Shown here piece by piece: positions 1 through 8,059 of a DNA stretch of 36,157 nucleotides. Source of the DNA: Deltaproteobacteria bacterium (lineage in GTDB: Bacteria > Desulfobacterota > Desulfobacteria > Desulfobacterales > JAHEIW01). Position numbers and translations under genes: made by a program. Below the pieces are notes generated by a model, which was not told where the DNA came from, ran no database searches, and saw only the letters and a program-made list of their open reading frames with translations. How positions within the stretch are numbered: position 1 is the first letter of the stretch; each line of letters begins with the position of its first letter. Where the stretch lies: contig JAHEIW010000023.1 of assembly GCA_024639185.1 (NCBI GenBank), positions 1 through 36,157 on the forward strand, written 5' to 3'.

Positions 1-764
1 TTGATCAGCTTAACCATCATGGGCGTTCCCAATGATTTGTAGGCATTGGTGGCCGGGCTGTCTTTGGCTTCTGACGACAGATTCTTTGAAAATTCGCGCA
101 CCGCTTTTTCATCATAAAGCGGGCGTTTCTGATCGCCCTGAAACAAAATGCCTTTGAGTTGTTTGGCGCCCATGACCGTGCCGACGCCGGTTCTTCCCGC
201 CGAACGCCAATAGTTGTTTTCGATCACCGCAAAACAGACCAGCTTTTCACCGGCGGGTCCGATGACCACCGCGCCTTTTTTCCGGTAACGATCATCGGAT
301 TTGCCGAAGCGTTCCATGACGGCATCTTCGGCGGCGTATGTTTCCATTCCCCAGATATCGCCGGCATCATGGAAATCAACCCCATCCGGGTGAATCGCCA
401 GGACGCTGCGGTCGGCACATTTTCCCTGAATGACAATGGCATCAAAGCCGGTGCTGTCGATTGCCTCGGGCACCGTGCCACCGGAATAAGATTCCGAATA
501 AAAACCGGTCTGGGGCGACTTGGTAAACACCCCGTAGCGGCACGACCCCCAGATGGTGCTTCCCCCACTGGGCCCGGTGGCAAATATCAAACAGTTTTCC
601 GGGGATAATGGATCGACTCCCGGGGGATTGAGATCGAATAAAAGATGCGAGCACAATCCTTTGCCGCCCAGCAGGCTTTGCGGAATTTCATCGCCGAGGG
701 CTTCGATTGAAAAATTCTTCTGACTTAAATCGATTTTTAATATGCGGTTGTAAAATCCGTGCAT
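1..764 (-). CDS. Aldehyde ferredoxin oxidoreductase, N-terminal part (runs off left edge)
   Basis: Tungsten-pterin AOR family: oxidises aldehydes to carboxylic acids and passes electrons to ferredoxin or an Fe-S partner. The open frame reads 254 residues from an ATG at 764, preceded by a GGGGGA ribosome site, and continues past base 1. It begins MHGFYNRILKIDLS and carries the AOR N-domain signatures: LLGGKGL near residue 32, FATGP near 62, the FTKSPQTG stretch near 80, and RTGVGTVMGAKQLKG near 196-210. The Cys motif for the [4Fe-4S] cluster lies beyond the edge, so it cannot be checked. It sits 91 bases downstream of the corrinoid protein gene on the same strand and is probably the last visible gene of the liv-gabT-mtbB-mtbC operon. 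That position suggests it oxidises an aldehyde produced by the aminotransferase. The family call is secure; the substrate is unknown. Confidence 0.9.
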   Translation of the reverse strand, partial: MHGFYNRILKIDLSQKNFSIEALGDEIPQSLLGGKGLCSHLLFDLNPPGVDPLSPENCLIFATGPSGGSTIWGSCRYGVFTKSPQTGFYSESYSGGTVPEAIDSTGFDAIVIQGKCADRSVLAIHPDGVDFHDAGDIWGMETYAAEDAVMERFGKSDDRYRKKGAVVIGPAGEKLVCFAVIENNYWRSAGRTGVGTVMGAKQLKGILFQGDQKRPLYDEKAVREFSKNLSSEAKDSPATNAYKSLGTPMMVKLI

Positions 765-855
765 GTTTCCCCCTGCGATTGTCGGCGCATCAGTAATGGG
801 CACGCCGACAATGGAATCCGATAAATGTCAACAAGGATTTAAGGTCGGTTGCCGC

Positions 856-1509
856 CTACGACTGTGCGAGGAGCTCTTTTACTTTCAAAACACCGTCCTG
901 GGCATCTTCAGCATAGGCATCGGCTCCGATACGGGCTGCCCAGCGGGGCGTTACCGGAGCACCACCAACGATGGTTTTAAACCGATCGCGCAAACCGGCG
1001 CTTTTGAGCGCTTCTTCAATCTCTTTTTGCCGCGGCATGGTGGTCGTCAGCAGGGCGCTGGTGCCGATAATGTCGGCATTCACATTTTGCGCTTCTTCGA
1101 TGATCTTATCGGTTTCGACATCGCGACCCAGATCATGCACGACAAACCCGTTGGCCCTCATCAATGAGACCACAATCGCCTTGCCGATATCGTGGACATC
1201 ACCCTTGACCGTGGCAATGAGAACTGTCGTCTGGCTTTGCTGCTTTTCAGAGTCATCGGCGATAGCCTCGTTGACAATATCGGTGACCGTTTTCATGGTT
1301 GCGGCGGCTTTGATCAATTCCGGCAGAAACAATTGGCCGCGTCCGAACAAATCGCCTACGTGATTAATTCCGGGAATAAAGCCTTCCTTCAATAGTTCAA
1401 GCGGATCGGTGCCCTCAGAAATGACTTTTTGGGTCAGTTTGGCCGCCTCTTCCTTGTTCTGCTGAAGAATCAACTGTTTGGCTTCCTCAATGATCTTTTC
1501 ATCTAACAT
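856..1509 (-). CDS. mtbC: Methylamine-type corrinoid protein (MtbC/MttC family)
   Basis: This 217-residue cobalamin-carrying protein accepts the methyl group from the adjacent methyltransferase and presents it to an acceptor methyltransferase. Residues 1-90 form the helical cap domain. The Rossmann B12 domain follows, with the DxHxxG motif at D104-H106-G109 (sequence GDVHDIGK); H106 is the expected lower axial cobalt ligand. Further B12-fold motifs are GTSALLTTTM near 150 and VGGAPVT near 180. Length is typical for MtbC/MttC/MtmC proteins. ATG at 1509 is preceded by GGGAG at good spacing, 32 bases after the mtbB stop, so its cognate partner is very likely MtbB. It ends in TAG. If that amber were also decoded as pyrrolysine, the protein would gain 21 more residues before a TGA. 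Family length argues that TAG is the true stop. Confidence 0.93.
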   Translation of the reverse strand: MLDEKIIEEAKQLILQQNKEEAAKLTQKVISEGTDPLELLKEGFIPGINHVGDLFGRGQLFLPELIKAAATMKTVTDIVNEAIADDSEKQQSQTTVLIATVKGDVHDIGKAIVVSLMRANGFVVHDLGRDVETDKIIEEAQNVNADIIGTSALLTTTMPRQKEIEEALKSAGLRDRFKTIVGGAPVTPRWAARIGADAYAEDAQDGVLKVKELLAQS

Positions 1510-1541
1510 GAACCTGTCTCCCCTGCGGCTGGGCTTTAATC

Positions 1542-2927
1542 TTAAATCCCAGCTTTGTTTTTAAAGCGGTTGACGCAATTGATATCGATATCCAGAACCT
1601 CGGCAATGCGGCACTTGGCTTCAATGCCCAGAGCATCGCCGGCCTGCGGCGAGATGACACCCAGTTTCAGATCCTGGCGCACTTCGGTCATGATGACCGG
1701 GTCGGCTATTTCGGTAACCGATAAACTTAATTTATTGGCGACATACTCTTTGGCTTCTTTAATTTTCATGCCGCGGGACATTTGCATGCGGGCGACCAGA
1801 TCTCCGGAGGTCCGCATTCCGCCCATGCCCGAGGCGTGTGCGTGAGCAAGCGCCATGGCGAACGGATCGCCGACGCCAACCTACAAACCGTCCAGTCGAC
1901 ATATTTCCACCATGGCTTTGGACGCCCGGGAAACCGTGTCGATGGGGGGATGGTCGCAGGTGGGGACGGCTCCGACACCCATACCCATATTCGGGTGAAT
2001 CGGAATTTTGGCGACTTCGCCAACCGCTTTGGTAAAGGTCACCACCCGCGCCACATTCCAGGGGGTGGACTCGGTCGTATTGGTATTGACCACCGGGCCA
2101 TAGATGGTTCCGCCGGCTTTTTCGACCAGTTTAACCTGATCATGGGGGTACAGTCCGGCCAGCCGGGTGCCTTCAAATTCCAGACCGGCGTGCATGCCCA
2201 GGATGAATTCACCGGCCATACCAATCTCGACACACGTATGCGGATATTTTTCCTTTAACTGCTGGGTGGCCAGCAGGGCCGCCAGAAAATCGGCATCACC
2301 GGCGGCGCCCGTCGAGTCGATATTAATCCCGTCGGCCCCGCATTCAATCATGCAGCTACCCACAAAAACGATATCGCGGACGGCTTCTTTGACCGCCAGC
2401 TCGTGGGACGCCTGGGCTTCTTCGATTTTGCCTGCCGGCATCAGCTCGGCCGGATTCGGAAATGGGCCGTCGGGCTGGGAGTAAAGGCCCAGGTTGGGCA
2501 TGGCGCCGTAAAACATGGGCGCATGCGTGGTTAAAAGGGCCTGCTCCATGACCGGTTGCTCAAAGGTAACGATGGGCTTGATGGGTTTGAAGCTGTAGTC
2601 CACATGGCAGAGCTCCAGGGTGTCGGCGCCCATGACCTTTTCGTAAATTTGCAGGCCCTGGATGCGCTCAACATTGAGCCCGTGGCGCCGGATTTTCACG
2701 TGGGCGCCGTCATAGGTCAAAACGATTTCCTGGCCGGGCTCCACACTGATGAACTTATAAGGGGAGCTAAAAATATCGAATAGATGATTTAGTTCATCTT
2801 CGGTTAACGGCGGAATCTTGCCACGGTCCGCCGCATCCTCGGTGCCGGCTTCCAGGTCTGCCCGCAGTTCACTTTCGCTCATTTCTGTGGGCGTCCCGTC
2901 ACCGAAACGGGTAAAAATTTTTTCCAT
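1542..2927 (-). CDS. mtbB: Dimethylamine:corrinoid methyltransferase MtbB with in-frame amber (pyrrolysine) codon
   Basis: One 461-residue protein if the in-frame TAG at 1881-1883 is read as pyrrolysine (residue 349); without suppression it is 348 residues. The protein matches what I recall of methanogen MtbB along its length: AGTEDAADRGKIP near 25, VDYSFKP near 110, FYGAMPNLGLY near 140, STGAAGDAD near 200, MAGEFILGMHAG near 230, GPVVNTNTT near 275, SRASKAMVEI near 332, then LDGL-O-VGVGDP and SGMGGMRTSGDLVARMQ after the amber. Methanosarcina MtbB is 467 residues with Pyl356, in the context VDGI-O-IGVGDP. The track frame begins at a GTG at 2954, but ATG at 2927 with GGGAGG seven bases upstream is the better start. 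It terminates in TAA. The gene lies between a small unknown protein and mtbC. The family demethylates dimethylamine; with an aminotransferase and importer alongside, a larger N-methylated amine is possible. Confidence 0.95.
1881..1883 (-). other. In-frame UAG codon, predicted pyrrolysine site of MtbB
   Basis: The complement of CTA is TAG, in frame with both the upstream 348 codons and the downstream 112 codons of mtbB. The residues around it (LDGL before, VGVGDP after) match the Pyl site of MtbB proteins. Both sides are conserved and no frame change is needed, which argues against pseudogenisation. Decoding needs tRNA-Pyl and PylRS, which are not encoded in this window. Confidence 0.92.
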
Positions 2928-2954
2928 AATGTCCTCCCTTGTTCTTTTTTGCAC

Positions 2955-3284
2955 TCAAGCGGTTTCTATGCTTGGGCGACGACCGTAAACATAAACCGTG
3001 GTATCCTCCGGGAGCGTGAGATTTAAAATTTCCTGTGAAATCTCATCCAACTCATCTACATTTAATTTAACCACAAGTAAGTGATGCTTTCCGGTTGGGT
3101 CGTGGTGTATTCCCTGGGTGATGACGGCTTTCTCATACCGCGTGATAAAAGCATCAGCCTCGCTGAAATCCGAACGGTCTCCCATGGTTCCGGTCTTTTC
3201 GAAAATGATATAATTGAAAGACGGATCCAGATTCTGTTTGATCTCAGCAAAGTTTGCCAAAATGGTATTATTGTTCTTGTTCAT
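2955..3284 (-). CDS. Unknown 109-residue protein between aminotransferase and mtbB
   Basis: I do not recognise this family. From ATG at 3284 it encodes 109 residues, acidic in the middle, without signal peptide, membrane segment or cysteine. A longer in-frame start at 3347 would overlap the aminotransferase and adds a non-typical leader, so 3284 is preferred; it lies 7 bases after the gabT stop. Features visible: FNYIIFEKTGTMGDRSDF near 24-41, FITRYEKAVITQGIHHDPTG near 47-66, a hydrophobic strand LLVVKLNV near 69-76, and a C-terminal TVYVYGRR. The alternating strands and helices would suit a small alpha/beta (ferredoxin-like or thiol-free) fold, which is inference only. Stop TGA is 27 bases before the mtbB start. 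Its tight position suggests a role tied to MtbB or the aminotransferase, for example an accessory subunit or small chaperone. Confidence 0.75.
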   Translation of the reverse strand: MNKNNNTILANFAEIKQNLDPSFNYIIFEKTGTMGDRSDFSEADAFITRYEKAVITQGIHHDPTGKHHLLVVKLNVDELDEISQEILNLTLPEDTTVYVYGRRPSIETA

Positions 3285-3291
3285 TGGTATT

Positions 3292-4551
3292 CTAAAGGGC
3301 CGCAAGCCCTTCCTCCATGATGGCAAAGCCCTGCTCCAGTTGTTCATCGGTGATCACAAATGGCGCCAGAATCCGAATGATATTACCGTAACTGCCGCAG
3401 GCCAAGATCACCAGGCCTTTCTGGTAGCAGAAGTTCACCAGTTGTTTGGCCTCATCGGTAGCCGGTTGTTTATTGTCTCCCTTGAGCAGTTCCAAACCCA
3501 GCATGGCGCCCAGGCCCCTGATCTCTCCGATCATAGCGAATTGCTGCTGCCACTTTTCAAACTGCGCTTTCATCTTTTCTCCTAAAACCGCCGCTTTTTC
3601 CACCAGGCCTTCTTCCTCGAAAACCTCCAGCACGGCCAGTGCAGCACGACATGCCACCGGGTTGCCGCCGTAAGTTCCGCCCAAACCCCAAGGGTGAATG
3701 GAATCCATGATCTCCTGTTTGCCGACGACGGCTGCCAGCGGCATACCGGCTGCCAGGCTTTTGGCCACCGTAATCAGATCCGGCTCAACATCCCAGTGTT
3801 CGATGGCAAACATTTTGCCGGTACGGCCCATACCGCTCTGAATTTCATCAGCCACGAAAAGAATGCCGTTATCCCGGCAGATCTTGGCAAGCTCCTGAAA
3901 ATAGCCGGGTGGTGGTGCGATAAAGCCGCCCTCACCCTGTACCGGTTCGACAACCACCGCTGCCACCGCTTCAGGGTTGACGTGTTGAATAAAAAAATCA
4001 TGCAGCTTTTCCGGGCCCACCTCATCGCCGAAAGGCATCCGATATACTTCCGGTGCGAAGGGGCCAAACCCGAATTTATAGGGTTTGACTTTGCTGGTCA
4101 TCGTCATGGTCAGCAGCGTGCGGCCGTGATACGCATTTTCAAAAACAATGATGGCAGGTCTTTTGGTATAATAGCGGGCAATCTTAACCGCATTTTCAAC
4201 CGCTTCAGCACCGGAGTTGAGAAAAACCGCTTTTTTGGGAAAATCGCCGGGAGTCACCTGACAGAGCTTTTCAGCCAGCGTTACCACCGATTCATAGGGA
4301 TTGACCATAAAGCAGGTGTGGGTAAATTTTTCAGCCTGATCCTTTATGGCTTCTACGACTTTGGGATGGCTGTGCCCGATGTTCATGACCGCAATGCCGC
4401 CGGCAAAATCAATATATTCCTTGCCTTCGACATCCTTTATGATGGCCCCTTTGGCGGATTCGACATATAAGGGCGTCACACTCGCCACGCCATCAGAGAC
4501 AAAGCGGCCTCTCTGTTCGTGCAACATTTCATTCTTTGCTGGAAGATTCAT
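3292..4551 (-). CDS. gabT: Class III (4-aminobutyrate-type) aminotransferase
   Basis: PLP enzyme of 419 residues that transfers an omega-amino group to a keto acid, yielding an aldehyde; GABA to succinate semialdehyde is the family archetype. Motifs: FAGGIAVMNIGHSHP near 49-63, NSGAEAVENA at 112-121 (phosphate binding), YHGRT at 141-145, VVEPVQGEGGF at 200-210, VADEIQSGMGRTG at 233-245 with D235 for the pyridine nitrogen, and the Schiff-base lysine K264 in TVAKSLAAGMP. All catalytic residues are intact. ATG at 4551 has AGGAG upstream. Stop is TAG, followed in frame by seven codons and TAA. It lies between livM and the 109-residue protein, upstream of mtbB and an AOR. The product aldehyde could be the AOR substrate. 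Other omega-amino acid aminotransferases of the class cannot be excluded, so gabT is a family label. Confidence 0.9.
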   Translation of the reverse strand: MNLPAKNEMLHEQRGRFVSDGVASVTPLYVESAKGAIIKDVEGKEYIDFAGGIAVMNIGHSHPKVVEAIKDQAEKFTHTCFMVNPYESVVTLAEKLCQVTPGDFPKKAVFLNSGAEAVENAVKIARYYTKRPAIIVFENAYHGRTLLTMTMTSKVKPYKFGFGPFAPEVYRMPFGDEVGPEKLHDFFIQHVNPEAVAAVVVEPVQGEGGFIAPPPGYFQELAKICRDNGILFVADEIQSGMGRTGKMFAIEHWDVEPDLITVAKSLAAGMPLAAVVGKQEIMDSIHPWGLGGTYGGNPVACRAALAVLEVFEEEGLVEKAAVLGEKMKAQFEKWQQQFAMIGEIRGLGAMLGLELLKGDNKQPATDEAKQLVNFCYQKGLVILACGSYGNIIRILAPFVITDEQLEQGFAIMEEGLAAL

Positions 4552-4673
4552 AGTTTTGCTCCTGTTCTGTAAATGTTTTAAAGAAACAAATAATGCTTAA
4601 ACTTAACTTTGCGCGATGATTCGCCCAGGCCTTATGCCCCGGTTCGTCTGAGTCGGACGGAAGGGCGCCGCGT

Positions 4674-5684
4674 TCAAATATTTTGGCCTCTGGTCGTTTC
4701 GACCTCAGCTGCTCTGCCGAGCAAGCGCTTTCCCATTCTGTTCTTGAAAATGTTGAGATGCCCCAGGATCCCTTCCGGCATGAGTTTAATTGCCACAATC
4801 ACAATCGCACCAAAAATCAGGAAACGATAGGCTTCTAACGGGCGCAAAAACTCATTTAGAAAAAGGATGATAAAACCGCCTAAAAAGGCGCCGGGAAATA
4901 TACCCATGCCCCCGATAATCATCATGAGCATGACCAGCAAAAAGATATCCAGACCCAGTAACCGGGGCGATATGATGCCGGCATAATGGGCATAAAACCC
5001 GCCCATGATTCCGGTCAAAAAGGCCGAAAGGCCAAATACCAGCAGTTTGTATTTATATTCGTTTATGCCCAGAGTTTTGGCAAAGTCCTCGGAGTCGCGC
5101 AGGCCGATGAATCCTAAACCGACCGAGGAAAAAATGGTTTTATAGACGACAAGAAGTACCAGAAAGGATATCACCAAAGCCGTATAATACCACGGAATCA
5201 AATCGGTACGGGAAAACGTATATGCGCCTAAACTCAATTTTGGAATAGACATCAGTCCGGTGCTGCCGCCGGTGCCCAATGGGTCGGCCACTTTTATCAT
5301 CGGCGCCACCACCAGGTGCAGCGCAAAGGTGATTAAAGCGATGTAGGCTCCTTTTAATTTCATGCACGGCAGGCCGATGAGGACACCCACGACCGCGGCC
5401 ATCAATCCGCCAATCAAAATGCCCAGCCAGGGAGATATCCCCAGATATTTGGTTACCATGCCGGATGTATAGGCGGCCACGACGAAAAAACCAAACTGCC
5501 CAAAGGTGAAAATACCGGCATATCCCATGGTAAAATTCCAAACCGATGCCATCGCCCCCCAGACCATACAGGTGATGAGAATCCCAATCACGTACGCATC
5601 TTTGTAAAGAAACAGCGGCAAAATAAGCAAAACCAAGTACATGGCTAAAAAGATGATCAGCTCTTGTCTTATTTCTATTTTCAT
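4674..5684 (-). CDS. livM: Branched-chain amino acid-type ABC transporter permease LivM
   Basis: Inner-membrane permease of a HAAT-family importer, 336 residues from ATG at 5684. About ten hydrophobic segments are visible, with the LivM hallmark FTMGYAGIFTFGQFGFF near 50-66 and the cytoplasmic coupling loop GLGFIGLRDSEDFAKTLGIN near 190-210. The longer reading frame to 5774 would overlap livH by more than 80 bases and adds an unlike leader, so the start 8 bases after the livH stop was chosen, although its ribosome site is weak. It ends in TGA. It pairs with LivH to form the membrane channel; 122 bases separate it from the aminotransferase gene, which has its own AGGAG. Confidence 0.9.
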   Translation of the reverse strand: MKIEIRQELIIFLAMYLVLLILPLFLYKDAYVIGILITCMVWGAMASVWNFTMGYAGIFTFGQFGFFVVAAYTSGMVTKYLGISPWLGILIGGLMAAVVGVLIGLPCMKLKGAYIALITFALHLVVAPMIKVADPLGTGGSTGLMSIPKLSLGAYTFSRTDLIPWYYTALVISFLVLLVVYKTIFSSVGLGFIGLRDSEDFAKTLGINEYKYKLLVFGLSAFLTGIMGGFYAHYAGIISPRLLGLDIFLLVMLMMIIGGMGIFPGAFLGGFIILFLNEFLRPLEAYRFLIFGAIVIVAIKLMPEGILGHLNIFKNRMGKRLLGRAAEVETTRGQNI

Positions 5685-5692
5685 TATTCGAC

Positions 5693-6574
5693 TTAACCCC
5701 AGGTTCCCATTAATCCAGAAGGTCGAAATGCCAGCACTCCCAAAAAGACCAAAAACCAGAAAGGCATCACCCATGTGGCGCCCAGGCTCCAGGAAACAAA
5801 AGACTCAAATATCGCCAAGATAAAGGCTGCATAGAGCGTTCCCCGGATGCTGCCCAGGCCGCCAAAGGCAACGATAACAAAGACCCGAAAAAAAGGGGCC
5901 CAGCCGCCGTGGGGGGTGATGAAATAGCGGGGCGCCAGCAGAATGCCGCCGGTTCCCACGAGTGCGGTTGACAATCCAAAAGTATAACTGAACACTTTTT
6001 TTATTGGAATCCCGACGATTTCAGCTCCGGTCATATCCTGGGAAATGGCCTGCATGCATCTTCCAATCCGGGTTTTAGAAAGAAATAAGCCAAAGGCGAT
6101 CATCACCGTTACGGCGATAATCAGCATGGCCAGATCCTGCACGCTTAAAGTGAAACCAAACGGATTTATGGCGCCGTGAAACAGCGGCGGCAGCGGTTTG
6201 GCAAATCCGCCGAAAATGACCAGCGCCAGATTATCCATAAGAAAGGCCAATCCCAGCGTCACCATCATCGTAGTCACCTGCCAGTTTTTGCGCCAGCGCA
6301 GGGACCGTACCACGACTTTTTCGGTGCCCATTCCCAGGAAAAACATCGCCGGTACCACAATCAAAAAAACCAGCGGATAATTCATCCACGAAAATGTGGC
6401 AAATAAAATCCAGGCAAAATAGGCGCCCCAGGTAAAAAACGATCCGTAGGCAAAATTAAATACCCGCGATATGCCATAGATGACCGATAATCCGATCCCC
6501 ATAATCGCATAGGCCGAGGCTGTCACAATCCCACTAATAATTACTTGAATGATCTGTTGAACCCAAATATTCAT
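5693..6574 (-). CDS. livH: Branched-chain amino acid-type ABC transporter permease LivH
   Basis: Second permease of the importer, 293 residues, with about eight membrane segments. The N-terminus carries the LivH pattern GIVTASAYAIMGIGLSVIYG (16-35) and RVFNFAYGSFFTWGAY near 37-52. The loop GRCMQAISQDMTGAEIVGIP near 170-190 is the ATPase contact region. ATG at 6574 overlaps the livF stop as ATGA, implying translational coupling. It ends in TAA just before livM. It forms the pore with LivM. Ligand specificity comes from LivK and is not readable here. Confidence 0.92.
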   Translation of the reverse strand: MNIWVQQIIQVIISGIVTASAYAIMGIGLSVIYGISRVFNFAYGSFFTWGAYFAWILFATFSWMNYPLVFLIVVPAMFFLGMGTEKVVVRSLRWRKNWQVTTMMVTLGLAFLMDNLALVIFGGFAKPLPPLFHGAINPFGFTLSVQDLAMLIIAVTVMIAFGLFLSKTRIGRCMQAISQDMTGAEIVGIPIKKVFSYTFGLSTALVGTGGILLAPRYFITPHGGWAPFFRVFVIVAFGGLGSIRGTLYAAFILAIFESFVSWSLGATWVMPFWFLVFLGVLAFRPSGLMGTWG

Positions 6575-7284
6575 CGGTATGATCCACCTAGAAATACATC
6601 TTTAAGGTGTTCGTTCAGCAGGGCCTCTTCTCGGGGGCCATCAAAGACAATACACCCGTCTTCGATCAGACAGATTCTGTCTGCGAAGTCCACCACCTGA
6701 TTGACATTTTGTTCCACCAGAAGAACGGTCATGCCGCTGGAGTTGATCTCATTGATCTTGTCAAATACTTCATTTCTGAGAATGGGGGCCAACCCGAAGG
6801 ACGGTTCATCAATGGCCAGCAGCTTGGCACAGGACATAATACCTCTGCCAAGGGTTAGCATCCGAGCTTCGCCACCGCTGAGGGTCGCCGCATATCTGTT
6901 TTTGAATTCGCTTAACTGCGGAAATAAATGAAAGACGTATTCGAGGCTTTCCTGTTCTTTGGCCCGGGCATTCGTGTTATAGGCTCCGAGCTTCAGGTTG
7001 TCGAGAACGGTCATCTGGGGAAAAAGGTGCCGTTCCTCGGCCACGTAAACCAGGCCCATCTCCACGATTTTATCCGTGGCCGCACGGGTGATTTCGGCTG
7101 TATTAAAAACAATTTGCCCTGAGGCCGTGCGGAGCAGGCCACATATTGTTTTCAGCAAGGTGCTTTTCCCATGCCCGTTGGGCCCGACTACCAGGAAAAA
7201 ATCACCCTGATTGACTTTAAAGGAAATGTCTCGGATGGCATGAAATTCGCCATAATAGGTATTGATGTTCTTCAATTCGAGCAA
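6571..7284 (-). CDS. livF: ABC transporter ATP-binding protein LivF
   Basis: Cytoplasmic ATPase of 237 residues. Walker A is GPNGHGKST near 34-42, the ABC signature is the regular LSGGEARM near 138, Walker B is LLAIDEPSFGLAP near 159-171, followed by the H-loop region in VLLVEQNV near 190. The start is a TTG at 7284, chosen because AGGAG lies seven bases upstream and no ATG fits the domain start. It overlaps livH by four bases. LivF should supply the intact signature motif for the heterodimer, which matters because its LivG partner has a degenerate one. Confidence 0.92.
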   Translation of the reverse strand: MLELKNINTYYGEFHAIRDISFKVNQGDFFLVVGPNGHGKSTLLKTICGLLRTASGQIVFNTAEITRAATDKIVEMGLVYVAEERHLFPQMTVLDNLKLGAYNTNARAKEQESLEYVFHLFPQLSEFKNRYAATLSGGEARMLTLGRGIMSCAKLLAIDEPSFGLAPILRNEVFDKINEINSSGMTVLLVEQNVNQVVDFADRICLIEDGCIVFDGPREEALLNEHLKDVFLGGSYR

Positions 7285-7294
7285 AACGTTTCTC

Positions 7295-8059
7295 CTAACC
7301 CAAATAGACTTCTTTCACTTTTTCATCTTCCATGACTTCCGCCGGGGGGCCGGTACGAATCTCTTCCCCGTAGTGCAGGATCATCAGGCGATGAGAAAGC
7401 TCCTTTAGCACTTTCATCAGGTGCTCGATGATAATGACGGTGATATTCCATTCCTGGTTGATCTTGCGGATGAGTTTAATGAGCGGATCAATCTCCGCCG
7501 GGCTCAGACCGCCGATGGGCTCATCGAGCAACAACAGACGCGGCTGAGTCGCAAGTGCGGCTGCGATCATAATCAGTTTCTTATGAAACAGATCCATATT
7601 CTCCGCGATGGCGGTTTTGTCATCCTGCAACCCAACGAAATCTAAAGCCCGGTGGATAATCTCCGCTTCATTGCCATCCTTTAGGTGTTTGTTGCCAAAA
7701 TGCGCGCCAAATCGGACATTGCTAAACACATCGAGGGTTGAAAAGATCTGCGGGATTTGAAGTGTCCGTGCGATCCCTCTGTGACAGATCTGATAGGGTT
7801 TAAGGTTGGTTACATTTTTATCTTCGAAACGCACTTCGCCGGTCCCCTGTAAAAAACCGGTGATCAGGTTAAACACCGTTGTTTTACCGGCTCCATTGGG
7901 TCCGGCAATACCAAACACCTCGCCGGCGGGAATCTCAAAGCTTAAATCATTGACCGCCAGCATGGCGCCAAAGGCTTTCGAAAGATTCCGGACCTGAAGG
8001 ATGGGGGCTTGCGCCCCCACCCGTTCATCTTTCGAATTGGTATTTGCGGTAGACGCCAT
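7295..8059 (-). CDS. livG: ABC transporter ATP-binding protein LivG, degenerate signature
   Basis: Cytoplasmic ATPase of 254 residues. The start ATG at 8059 shares one base with the livK stop (TAATG); a GTG at 8092 would add 11 residues. Walker A is GPNGAGKTT near 54-62, the Q-loop region is RTLQIPQIFSTL near 99-110, and Walker B is LLLLDEPIGGLSP near 176-188. Where LivG proteins usually have LSYGQQRRLEIARAL, this one reads MDLFHKKLIMIAAAL, so the signature glycine is absent. The stop is TAG. The degeneracy suggests an asymmetric ATPase pair; the other LivG in this window shows the same trend. Confidence 0.9.
   Translation of the reverse strand: MASTANTNSKDERVGAQAPILQVRNLSKAFGAMLAVNDLSFEIPAGEVFGIAGPNGAGKTTVFNLITGFLQGTGEVRFEDKNVTNLKPYQICHRGIARTLQIPQIFSTLDVFSNVRFGAHFGNKHLKDGNEAEIIHRALDFVGLQDDKTAIAENMDLFHKKLIMIAAALATQPRLLLLDEPIGGLSPAEIDPLIKLIRKINQEWNITVIIIEHLMKVLKELSHRLMILHYGEEIRTGPPAEVMEDEKVKEVYLG

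Noticed and set aside
159-608. 149-residue plus-strand frame at the left edge
   Set aside because: It is antisense to the clearly recognisable AOR N-terminal region.
1542-2927. MtbB as a pseudogene broken by a nonsense mutation
   Set aside because: The only stop is TAG, placed exactly at the family pyrrolysine site, and sequence after it is conserved in frame to a normal C-terminus and TAA.
4529-4798. 89-residue minus-strand frame between livM and gabT
   Set aside because: It overlaps livM and gabT out of frame and lacks a ribosome site or domain pattern.
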